In this document: piece by piece, positions 1 to 6,119 of the stretch | Layout: each line of letters begins with the position of its first letter | How positions within the stretch are numbered: position 1 is the stretch's first letter | NCBI GenBank assembly: GCA_046541355.1 | Contig: JBKHDM010000108.1 | Coordinates: forward strand, 1-7,623 | DNA: 7,623 nucleotides | DNA from: CAYZHV01 sp046541355 | Lineage (GTDB): Bacteria > Spirochaetota > Spirochaetia > DSM-27196 > Alkalispirochaetaceae | Direction: 5' to 3' | Position numbers and translations under genes: made by a program | Notes under the pieces: model-generated | Seen by the model: the letters and a program-made list of their open reading frames with translations, nothing else | The model's database searches: none | Told to the model about the DNA's origin: nothing

Positions 1-19
1 GTCGGCGGCTGACGCTTTG

Positions 20-39
20 CACCCGCCGGTACGGCGGTG
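20..39 (+). terminator. GC-rich hairpin, possible terminator of an upstream gene
   Basis: Six contiguous base pairs (CCGCCG with CGGCGG) close a GTA loop. A further two pairs form outside a single bulged C. Three T's follow at 40-42, so the U-tract is short and the call is weak. An in-frame TGA at 10-12 in one frame could be the end of an upstream gene, but two other frames also stay open here, so the upstream gene cannot be identified. Confidence 0.3.
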
Positions 40-42
40 TTT

Positions 43-74
43 CCGGAGGGCCGCTGCGCGTCGGGGTCCTCCGG
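43..74 (+). other. Strong inverted repeat upstream of the ATP-grasp gene
   Basis: CCGGAGG at 43-49 pairs perfectly with CCTCCGG at 68-74. The stem continues through one G-T wobble and two more GC pairs, giving about ten base pairs around a 12-nt loop. It sits immediately after the smaller hairpin at 20-39. No T-run follows, so it is not a convincing terminator. It could be a transcribed structure, an operator-like site or part of an upstream 3' end. Confidence 0.4.
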
Positions 75-106
75 TCACCTGCGGGGCGGAGCTGTTCCTC
101 CAAAGG

Positions 107-148
107 TTGCTCCACCCCCCTGTACCACTTTCATAATTCCTGTATATT
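107..148 (+). promoter_or_regulatory. Putative promoter of the four-gene operon
   Basis: An AT-rich island interrupts otherwise GC-rich sequence just before the first gene. CATAAT at 132-137 matches five of six positions of a sigma-70 type -10 box, with TTGCTC at 107-112 as a poor -35 box at a long 19-nt spacing. TATATT at 143-148 is an alternative -10. If used, transcription would start only a few bases before the GTG at 158, giving an almost leaderless message. That would fit the lack of a visible Shine-Dalgarno sequence. The exact boxes are inferred. Confidence 0.4.
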
Positions 149-157
149 TATGCGATC

Positions 158-1606
158 GTGAACTTCGACGGATATGACCCGGGCAATTTTTACGACGAGA
201 TGTTCTCAGCCGCCTGCGAGCCCCGGGAGCACGCGAGACTGATTACAAGGTTCTTTGACGAGCTGTCGCCCGGCGAGTTATCCGCGAAACAGCGCGCGGC
301 GGAGCACTTTCTTCTGCAGATGGGGATAACCTTCAACGTCTACGGTGACCCGACCGGCGCTGAGCGGATATTCCCTTTCGATATAATCCCGAGGGTTATC
401 CCCCGGGGGGAGTGGGACCGGATAGAGCGGGGCCTCAAGCAGCGGGTAAAGGCGCTCAATCTCTTTCTCGATGATATGTACCACGATAAGCGGATCTGCA
501 GCGACGGTGTGATTCCCCGCGCCCTGGTCGAATCGGCCTCAGGATATCGGAGTCAGTGCGAGGGCATCGACCCGCCGGCGGGCATCTGGTGTCACGTTAC
601 CGGGAGTGATCTCGTCCGGGACGCCGACGGCAGTTACTACGTTTTGGAGGACAACCTGCGCTCTCCATCCGGGGTGAGCTACATGCTTGCCAACAGGCTG
701 GTGATGAAGCGCTCCTTTCCGAGGCTTTTCTCCGCGGCCGAAGTGTTACCGGTTGCGGAATACGCCAATCAGCTCCGCCAGACCCTCGAGTACCTCGCTC
801 CGGATAACCTGCCCCATCCGAGAGTGGTGGTTCTCACACCAGGGATGTACAACTCCGCCTACTTCGAACACTCCTTTCTCGCGCAGCAGATGGGCGTGGA
901 TCTCGTGGAGGGTCGGGACCTCGTTGTCGACGAGGGCTACGTCTGCATGCGCACCACTGCCGGGCTCGAGCGGGTGGACGTGATATACCGCCGGATCGAT
1001 GATGATTTTCTCGACCCCCAGGTCTTTCGCAAGGACTCGATGCTCGGGGTTCCTGGTCTCATGGGTGTCTACCGAAAAGGAAGAGTCGCCCTGGCCAACG
1101 CTCCGGGAACCGGGGTTGCGGACGACAAGGCTCTTTACGCCTACGTCCCCGAGATAGTCCGATACTACCTCGAGGAGGAGATTATTCTCCCCAACGTACC
1201 GACCTATCTCTGCGAGCGTCCCGATGATCGCAGCTACGTAGTGGAGAACATCGGCAAGCTTGTGGTCAAGTCGGTAAACGAATCCGGTGGCTACGGTATG
1301 CTCGTTGGTCCGGAGTCGACGAGAACGGAGCGAAGCGAGTTTCGCCGGCGGATCAAGGAGAACCCGCGTAACTACATCGCCCAGCCGACCCTCTCCCTCT
1401 CCAGGACGCCGATACTCCAGCAAAAGGGGTTCGAAGGCCGGCACGTTGACCTGCGGCCCTACATCCTCCTCGGCAGGGAGACCTACGTGACCCCCGGAGG
1501 TCTGACCCGGGTTGCCCTCAAGAAAGGCTCCCTGGTTGTCAACTCATCCCAGGGCGGGGGCAGCAAGGATACCTGGATTGTCCCGGAGGCTTCGATCCAT
1601 GCTTAG
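158..1606 (+). CDS. Circularly permuted ATP-grasp family protein (DUF404/DUF407 type)
   Basis: This 482-residue soluble protein has the hallmarks of the circularly permuted ATP-grasp family: VLEDNLRSPSGVSYML at 162-177, a VKSVNESGGYGMLVGP nucleotide-binding segment at 370-385, RHVDLRPYIL at 428-437 and a glycine-rich NSSQGGGSKDTW near the C-terminus (462-473). ATP-grasp enzymes activate a carboxylate as acyl phosphate and join it to an amine or thiol. For this subfamily a peptide or amide ligase role is predicted, but no substrate is known. The GTG start at 158 places the family-typical FDGYDPGNFYDEMF at the very N-terminus. No clear Shine-Dalgarno sequence precedes it. An upstream ATG at 150 is out of frame and stops after three codons. 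The stop overlaps the alpha-E gene start by 8 nt. The family assignment is secure; the reaction is inferred. Confidence 0.93.
   Translation: MNFDGYDPGNFYDEMFSAACEPREHARLITRFFDELSPGELSAKQRAAEHFLLQMGITFNVYGDPTGAERIFPFDIIPRVIPRGEWDRIERGLKQRVKALNLFLDDMYHDKRICSDGVIPRALVESASGYRSQCEGIDPPAGIWCHVTGSDLVRDADGSYYVLEDNLRSPSGVSYMLANRLVMKRSFPRLFSAAEVLPVAEYANQLRQTLEYLAPDNLPHPRVVVLTPGMYNSAYFEHSFLAQQMGVDLVEGRDLVVDEGYVCMRTTAGLERVDVIYRRIDDDFLDPQVFRKDSMLGVPGLMGVYRKGRVALANAPGTGVADDKALYAYVPEIVRYYLEEEIILPNVPTYLCERPDDRSYVVENIGKLVVKSVNESGGYGMLVGPESTRTERSEFRRRIKENPRNYIAQPTLSLSRTPILQQKGFEGRHVDLRPYILLGRETYVTPGGLTRVALKKGSLVVNSSQGGGSKDTWIVPEASIHA
1585..1589 (+). promoter_or_regulatory. Shine-Dalgarno GGAGG fixing the alpha-E start
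   Basis: A perfect GGAGG lies inside the 3' end of the ATP-grasp gene, nine bases before the ATG at 1599. It decides the start of the next gene over an in-frame ATG at 1512, which would add 29 unrelated residues. Confidence 0.8.
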
Positions 1607-2585
1607 TCGGGTTGCAGACTCGGTTTACTGGATGTCCCGTTACATCGAACGGGCCGAAGATGTTGCCCGTCTTATCGACGTGAACCTCCTGCTCACCCTC
1701 GACCTCCCGGATGGGGCCGACCTGCAGTGGAGGGCGTTGGTATCAACTACCGGAGACGCCGACCTCTTTTCCGAGACCTACGGTGATCCGAGCCCGGACA
1801 AGGTTATCCAGTTTCTCGTCTTTGACTACGGCAATCCGAACTCGGTCTACTCCTGCCTGCGCTCCGCAAGGGAGAACGCCCGGGCCGTCCGGGAGATCAT
1901 ATCGTCTGAAGCCTGGGAACAGATAAACGGCTTTTACCTCGAGATAAACGATGCCGCCCGGGCAGGGCGCCGACTGGAGCATCCTTCGGAGTTCTTCCAT
2001 CGCATCAGGCTCAACGGGCAGACGGTAACCGGCGTCATCGACGCCACGATGTCCCATGACGAGCCGTGGCATTTCTGCCGACTCGGGAGGCTCCTCGAAC
2101 GGGGAGAACAGACCGCGCGGCTCCTTGACGCAAAGTACTTCCTGCTGCTTCCCTCCTCGGAGTACGTAGGCTCGACAATCGACGGTATCCAGTGGTCGGC
2201 GGTGCTCCGCTCCGCAAGCGGCTTTGAGATGTACCGGAAACGGTACGGGAGGATCGAACCGAGCCAGATCATCCGGTTCCTTCTGCTCAACCGCGACTTT
2301 CCCCGGGCGACCTACTACTGCGTGGTCGAGGCGGACGACTCCCTCCACGCGATCTGCGGGACGCAGATCGGAGAGTTTTCAACCTCCGCGGAGCGGGAGC
2401 TCGGACGGCTACGCTGGGAGTTTGCCTTCAGCGAAGCTGATGATATTATTGCATCAGGAATGCACGAGTACCTTGACGCGCTCCAGACCAAGTTCAATCG
2501 GGTTGGTTCCGGGATCCGGGAGTGTTTTTTCGGTGTCCCACCAACGGTTGGGCAGAATCAATCCGGCTCGAGTTCCAACGCGTAA
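1599..2585 (+). CDS. Alpha-E domain protein (DUF403 family)
   Basis: This 328-residue, mostly helical soluble protein begins MLSRVADSVYWMSRYIERAE, the canonical N-terminus of the alpha-E family. Other family features are CLRSARENARAVREIIS near 86-102, WHFCRLGRLLERGEQTARLLD around 155-175, and a later W-A-LRSASGFEMYRKRYG segment. The glutamate-containing helices (YIERAE, ARENAR, LLERGEQ) give the domain its name. Its biochemical role is unknown to me. Because it accompanies the circularly permuted ATP-grasp protein so consistently, and is fused to it in some genomes, it is presumed to be an obligate partner in the ligase reaction. The start at 1599 is set by the GGAGG at 1585 and by the conserved N-terminus. 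The last 15 or so residues (QNQSGSSSNA) are a low-complexity tail. The gene overlaps the ATP-grasp stop by 8 nt, suggesting translational coupling. Confidence 0.93.
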   Translation: MLSRVADSVYWMSRYIERAEDVARLIDVNLLLTLDLPDGADLQWRALVSTTGDADLFSETYGDPSPDKVIQFLVFDYGNPNSVYSCLRSARENARAVREIISSEAWEQINGFYLEINDAARAGRRLEHPSEFFHRIRLNGQTVTGVIDATMSHDEPWHFCRLGRLLERGEQTARLLDAKYFLLLPSSEYVGSTIDGIQWSAVLRSASGFEMYRKRYGRIEPSQIIRFLLLNRDFPRATYYCVVEADDSLHAICGTQIGEFSTSAERELGRLRWEFAFSEADDIIASGMHEYLDALQTKFNRVGSGIRECFFGVPPTVGQNQSGSSSNA

Positions 2586-2615
2586 TCGGCCCCTCACTAA
2601 TCGGAGTACCGCACT

Positions 2616-3395
2616 ATGAGTTTCTGTCTTGGCATCAAAGTAGCCGACGGTCTCGTCGCCCTCGCCGACACACGTATCACCACCGGGTCCGAGCGGATTA
2701 CGGCGCGAAAGCTCAACACCTACGCCGAGGGCTCCGGGCGCTTTTTCGTGATGACCTCCGGTTTACGGTCGGTCCGGGACAAGGTGCTGACCTATTTCGA
2801 GGAGGAGCGCGCCAACCAGACCACCACGAGCGACCGACTCTTTAAGGTGGTCAACCGGTTTGCGGCGCTGATACGACGAGTCGCCACGGAAGATAAGGCG
2901 CACCTCGCGGCAGACGGGCTGAGCTTCAACAGCCACGTCCTCATCGGCGGACAGCTCTCCGAGGACTCGGAGCACAAGCTCTACCTCATCTACCCTCCGG
3001 GCAACTGGATAGAGGTCGGTGACAGCTCCCCCTATCAGATCATCGGAACCACCAGCTACGGCAAGCCGGTAATTGACCGAGTCCTTACCTATGACGACAC
3101 GATCGAGGTAGCCCTTAAAGTCGGCGTTCTCTCCTTTGACTCCACCAGGATCAGCGCCGCCGACGTCGGCTTTCCTATCGATGTAGCCTTATACCGGCGC
3201 AACACCTTTACCCTCGTCGAGCACCGCTACGAGCTCGAGGAGCTCACAGAGATTACCTCCTGGTGGCAGGACAGGCTTCGGTCGACCCTCGCCGAGCTGC
3301 CGGACAGCTGGATCGGGAGCCTGCTTTCGCAGCTTCCACCCTCCCCTGCCCCCTCACCCGGGCGTGCACCCCGGGCTACAGACTCATCCCCGTGA
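2616..3395 (+). CDS. Anbu-type proteasome-like N-terminal nucleophile peptidase
   Basis: This 259-residue protein matches Anbu, the bacterial proteasome beta-subunit relative, which assembles into self-compartmentalising rings or spirals. Visible features are the N-terminal MSFCLGIKVADGLVALADTR with Asp18 in the ADTR motif, Lys32 in ARKLNTY, the GGQLSED segment at 111-117, LYLIYPPGNWIE at 122-133, YGKPVIDRVL at 148-157 and VGFPIDVALY at 184-193. After removal of Met1 the nucleophile would be Ser rather than the Thr usual for proteasomal subunits. Residues 238-259 form a Pro/Ser-rich tail beyond the usual fold. GGAG at 2603-2606 precedes the ATG by nine bases. The 30-nt gap after alpha-E and 4-nt overlap with the transglutaminase gene place it in the same operon. 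Family assignment is firm; proteolytic activity of this Ser form is not established from sequence. Confidence 0.9.
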   Translation: MSFCLGIKVADGLVALADTRITTGSERITARKLNTYAEGSGRFFVMTSGLRSVRDKVLTYFEEERANQTTTSDRLFKVVNRFAALIRRVATEDKAHLAADGLSFNSHVLIGGQLSEDSEHKLYLIYPPGNWIEVGDSSPYQIIGTTSYGKPVIDRVLTYDDTIEVALKVGVLSFDSTRISAADVGFPIDVALYRRNTFTLVEHRYELEELTEITSWWQDRLRSTLAELPDSWIGSLLSQLPPSPAPSPGRAPRATDSSP

Positions 3396-4237
3396 TCTTT
3401 TCCATCCGCCACGAGACCGAGTACCGGTACAGCAGGGAGGTCTTTCTCGAGCCCCACACGGTTCGCCTCCGTCCCCGGGACGACGGGTCCGGGAGCCTCC
3501 TCAGCTACTCCTCCCGGATAGAGCCCGCCCCTTCAACAAAAAGCAGCTGTCTCGACCCGTCAGGAAACGTTGTCGAACAGCTCCATTTTACCGGCCTCCA
3601 CGCACGTCTGCTGATCGTTACCGAAACGGAGGTCTCAACCGAGCGTACCAACCCCTTCGACTACCTGCCCGCCGAACGCGCCACGCGGGTGCCGATCGCA
3701 TACACCGACGGTGAGCGACAGCTCCTCTCACCCTTCCTCCTGCCGCCGGAACACCCGGATGTCAAAGCGTTCGCGACGGAGGTTCTCGAATCCCTGCCCG
3801 AGGAGGGGGGCGTTTCTCACCTCTTGTCGGAGCTCACCCTCAGGCTCTCCTCGGACCATCGCACGGTTGTGCGCCCCGAGGGAGAGCCGTTTCCGCCGGA
3901 AAAAAGCGTGCGCACTACCGAGCTCTCCTGCAGGGACCTGGCGGTTCTCTTTGTTGCCCTCTGCCGGGCCCTTGGCATAGCCTCGAGATTTGTAAGCGGC
4001 TACCAGGCGGGGGACCCGGACCAGGACTCCCGTGACCTGCACGCCTGGGCCGAGGTGTACATCCCCGGGGGTGGATGGCGCGGATACGACCCGACCCTCG
4101 GCCTGGCGGTGGCTGATGAGCACATCGCCGTCGCCGCCGCCGGGGACCCCGCTGACGCGGCTCCGGTTACAGGTAGCTTCCGCGCAACCGGCGCGTCCGC
4201 CACGATAACAACGGCCATCGAGCTTCATCGCCTCTGA
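3392..4237 (+). CDS. Bacterial transglutaminase-like cysteine enzyme
   Basis: The protein has 281 residues. The N-terminal beta-rich part (about 1-80, starting VIFSIRHETEYRYS) matches the bacterial transglutaminase-like N-terminal domain. It is followed by a papain-like transglutaminase core. The expected catalytic triad is present: Cys180 in LSCRDLA, His217 in DLHAWAEVY and Asp233 in GWRGYDPT. The family-typical ADEHIAV and APVTGSFR segments follow. Such proteins are mostly predicted peptidases or amide transferases rather than protein crosslinkers. There is no signal peptide, so it should act in the cytoplasm like its operon partners. The in-frame ATG at 3263 lies deep inside the Anbu gene and would add 43 unrelated residues. 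GTG at 3392 places the conserved domain at the N-terminus and gives a GTGA overlap with the Anbu stop, implying translational coupling. No strong Shine-Dalgarno sequence is seen. Confidence 0.9.
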   Translation: MIFSIRHETEYRYSREVFLEPHTVRLRPRDDGSGSLLSYSSRIEPAPSTKSSCLDPSGNVVEQLHFTGLHARLLIVTETEVSTERTNPFDYLPAERATRVPIAYTDGERQLLSPFLLPPEHPDVKAFATEVLESLPEEGGVSHLLSELTLRLSSDHRTVVRPEGEPFPPEKSVRTTELSCRDLAVLFVALCRALGIASRFVSGYQAGDPDQDSRDLHAWAEVYIPGGGWRGYDPTLGLAVADEHIAVAAAGDPADAAPVTGSFRATGASATITTAIELHRL

Positions 4238-4238
4238 G

Positions 4239-4291
4239 TGCCCCGGGGCAGGCGAGTGCCACGCGCTCCCCACACTCCTCCTCCCGGGAGT
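4239..4291. repeat. Palindromes in the convergent intergenic region
   Basis: A perfect 12-bp palindrome TGCCCCGGGGCA lies at 4239-4250, directly after the transglutaminase stop. It is framed by a direct repeat GAGTGCC at 4236-4242 and 4254-4260. A second palindrome, CTCCCGGGAG at 4281-4290, can alternatively fold as ACTCC/GGAGT (4274-4278 with 4287-4291) and is followed by a short T-run. These may be weak 3'-end hairpins of the four-gene operon. Confidence 0.4.
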
Positions 4292-4314
4292 TTCGAGAGC
4301 CTCGGCGCGACCTG

Positions 4315-4340
4315 AGGGGTGGGCATCACGACTCCTTTTT
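4315..4340 (+). terminator. Probable intrinsic terminator of the four-gene operon
   Basis: AGGGGT at 4315-4320 pairs with ACTCCT at 4331-4336, including one G-T wobble, around a 10-nt loop. A T-run ending at 4340 follows at once. It lies 78 nt after the transglutaminase stop and before the convergent gtrA-like gene ends, where a terminator is expected. The stem is short. An alternative fold (CCTCGG 4300-4305 with CCTGAGG 4311-4317) competes for the same bases. Confidence 0.5.
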
Positions 4341-4365
4341 GTCCTCCCCCCGGCTCGTCGACCTG

Positions 4366-4821
4366 TCAGGTACTTCGAAAGTCGCCGCGCAGGAGGCGGT
4401 GGGATACGCGACGGAGCAGGAAGCCAAGGGAGAACATCAGAAGGATACTGATCAACTTTGCGACGAGATAGTAGAACTCCGTGTGTCTTATGAGAACGAC
4501 CATCGAAACGGTATGGATGAGAAGACTTAGGGCTCCGATCGCGAGAAACAGCAGGAACTGGCTCTTGTGGTAGCCGTGCTGCCGGGAGGGGAAGATCCAG
4601 AGTGAATGAAGGGCGTAACTGGTGAGTTGTCCCGCGACGACCCCTACCGCACTCGCCACCACAGGGGAGAGCGACAGCAGTTCCACAAGGGGGATGAGTG
4701 TGCCGTAGTCGGCTATGGCGCTCACTCCGGCGGTAACCACCGAGCGGGTCGCCTCAACTTTCAGCCCCTTCGGGGCGCCTCGAAAGACTCTTCTGATCCT
4801 CTGACGAAGTAGCGGTCCCAA
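4366..4821 (-). CDS. GtrA-family small integral membrane protein
   Basis: This 151-residue protein has four predicted hydrophobic helices at about 25-50, 54-75, 89-111 and 118-137. A basic N-terminus and a basic C-terminus (RRVSHRLLRGDFRS) flank them. The size, four-helix layout and SYALHSLWIF after helix 2 fit GtrA-like proteins. These are thought to help move or transfer lipid-linked sugars across the cytoplasmic membrane during surface polysaccharide or O-antigen modification. No glycosyltransferase partner is visible in the window, so its specific role is open. The start is TTG at 4821, the first usable codon after an in-frame stop at 4825-4827, and it lacks a good Shine-Dalgarno sequence; a later start near residue 28 is less likely because it would cut into helix 1. 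It is the only minus-strand gene, convergent with the operon and divergent from the acyltransferase. Its GC content is locally lower (43% over 4441-4500). Confidence 0.82.
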   Translation of the reverse strand: MGPLLRQRIRRVFRGAPKGLKVEATRSVVTAGVSAIADYGTLIPLVELLSLSPVVASAVGVVAGQLTSYALHSLWIFPSRQHGYHKSQFLLFLAIGALSLLIHTVSMVVLIRHTEFYYLVAKLISILLMFSLGFLLRRVSHRLLRGDFRST

Positions 4822-4870
4822 GTCTCAACTGTACACCGACTGCGGCACGTCGTACATTAGAGGCTTCGGC

Positions 4871-5989
4871 ATGGTCACGTTTCGCTCCTTAGGAAGAACC
4901 TTCATCCCTGAACGCAGGTATCGCAGACGAGCTGTCAAGCCCCTCGCTCGCCTGCTTCTGAGATGGTTTACCAGCCACAGATCCAGGGGCATCGAGAACT
5001 TTCCGAGGACCGGTCCGTTTATCGCTGCCGGCAACCACCGGGGGATCATGGAAGTCTTTCTGATGGTTGCCCTGTGCCCGCGGCCGATGGAAGTTCTCGG
5101 GGCCGGGGACATCCCGCTCGACCCTCGATACCGTTTCCTCGCGGATCTCTACGGCTACATCCCCTACCGCCGGGGCGAGATGGACCGGAAGGCGCTCTCG
5201 ACCGCGGCGAGGGCACTCAAGGATGGGCGGGTGGTCGGCATATTTCCAGAAGGGGGCATCTGGAAGGCGGGAGAAAAGAGTGCCCACCGAGGCGTGGCCT
5301 GGCTCAGCGTAACCACCGGGGCTCCGGTGGTCCCGATCGGATTCGCAGGAGTCTACAGAGCCGTCGGCCGGGCGATACGCCTTGAGAAGCCGCGGCTCGA
5401 GACAACCGTGGGACGACCGATCCCTCCCCCGCCCCGGCCGCGAGGAACCACCCGTCGGGACCATATCACCGCCCATGCCCACAAGATCCTCGAGGAAATC
5501 ACCGCTCTGATCCCGGAGTGGGATCGGCAGGAGCACCGTGACCCGCCGGAGGAGGAGTTCAGCCTGCTGGTCCGGGCTGGAGCGAGGGATGTGACAGGAG
5601 AGATCCTCCACCCCGAGCTGCTCTCGGAGTTCTTCCACACCCCGGTGCTCATCGACGTCCTGTACACCAACCTCAAGCGACAAGGGGTGGCACCCCTGCG
5701 CCGCTTCGGTCGGCCTTATCCCGCGGATAAGCTCGCCCGGGCCGTCGCCATACTCCTCGGCTACACGATAAGGACCAATCCCGCCTTCTTTCCATACCGC
5801 CTCGGGGACGAGAAGGCACGCCTGCTCACAGACGCTCTGTTCTCCCTCTACCGCCTCGCCGACGCTCTATCCAGAGCCGCCGGGTCCCGTGGCGAAACGA
5901 TTCGAATCATCCCGATCCACCGCTACCGAACCGAGGGCAGCGACGATTGGGTCGAGCGGCGCGAGCCGCCACAGATCACGCGGTTCTGA
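4871..5989 (+). CDS. PlsC-like glycerolipid acyltransferase with C-terminal extension
   Basis: Residues 20-215 of this 372-residue protein match the PlsC/1-acyl-glycerol-3-phosphate acyltransferase fold. Such enzymes transfer an acyl group to a lysophospholipid or related acceptor at the inner membrane face. Motif I is NHRGIME (55-61), so the usual HX4D is HX4E. IPYRRGEMDRKAL at 97-109 resembles motif II, FPEGGIWKAGEK at 125-136 is the FPEG motif, and VVPIGFAGVY follows in the motif IV position. A basic stretch plus short hydrophobic segment (15-33) could anchor it to the membrane. From about residue 217 to 372 there is no recognisable domain, only mixed helical sequence ending in basic residues; PlsC proteins usually stop near 240 residues. 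The ATG at 4871 has AGAGG at 4859-4863 as ribosome site. The acceptor is unknown, so no gene symbol is given. Confidence 0.85.
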   Translation: MVTFRSLGRTFIPERRYRRRAVKPLARLLLRWFTSHRSRGIENFPRTGPFIAAGNHRGIMEVFLMVALCPRPMEVLGAGDIPLDPRYRFLADLYGYIPYRRGEMDRKALSTAARALKDGRVVGIFPEGGIWKAGEKSAHRGVAWLSVTTGAPVVPIGFAGVYRAVGRAIRLEKPRLETTVGRPIPPPPRPRGTTRRDHITAHAHKILEEITALIPEWDRQEHRDPPEEEFSLLVRAGARDVTGEILHPELLSEFFHTPVLIDVLYTNLKRQGVAPLRRFGRPYPADKLARAVAILLGYTIRTNPAFFPYRLGDEKARLLTDALFSLYRLADALSRAAGSRGETIRIIPIHRYRTEGSDDWVERREPPQITRF

Positions 5990-6076
5990 GACGTTCAAGC
6001 GACGCCTCTCAAACAGGCAATCAGCTCGCCCACGTCCGGGGGGAGCAGCTTGCAGGGAGGGGAGGTTCGGAGATAG

Positions 6077-6107
6077 CTTATCCGATGAGCGCAGCGCAGC
6101 AGATAAG
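6077..6107 (+). promoter_or_regulatory. Hairpin overlapping the antiporter Shine-Dalgarno site
   Basis: CTTATC at 6077-6082 is perfectly complementary to GATAAG at 6102-6107. The 3' arm takes in the first bases of the AAGGA Shine-Dalgarno sequence (6105-6109) that serves the GTG at 6120. The stem is only six pairs with a 19-nt loop, so any translational control is speculative. A 12-codon frame starting with ATG at 6085 runs through the loop and ends in a GTGA overlap with the antiporter start. Confidence 0.3.
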
Positions 6108-6119
6108 GAAGATTGAAGG

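Noticed and set aside
2..136. An open frame from the window edge to 136 as the tail of an upstream gene
   Set aside because: The composition is Arg/Pro-rich and lacks motifs. It runs through two strong hairpins, and other frames are also open, so no CDS can be supported.
746..1444. A 232-codon minus-strand open frame
   Set aside because: It lies wholly inside the ATP-grasp gene, has no family resemblance, and is the expected antisense shadow of GC-rich coding DNA.
1743..2348. A 201-codon minus-strand open frame
   Set aside because: It is a shadow of the alpha-E gene, whose plus-strand product shows strong family motifs.
4822..4870. Divergent promoters between the GtrA-like and acyltransferase genes
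   Set aside because: Only weak -10 like strings (TACATT at 4853, TAATGT on the minus strand) are present, without matching -35 boxes. One would remove the Shine-Dalgarno sequence from the message.
4889..5683. A 264-codon minus-strand open frame
   Set aside because: It is antisense to the PlsC-like gene and shows no recognisable motif.
5987..6011. TGAGA/TCTCA inverted repeat at the acyltransferase stop
   Set aside because: It has only five pairs, overlaps the stop codon and has no T-run, so it does not support a terminator.
5889..6116. A 75-codon plus-strand open frame spanning the acyltransferase end and the gap before the antiporter
   Set aside because: It has Arg/Ser-rich shadow composition, mostly overlaps the acyltransferase, and shows no plausible ribosome site or family.
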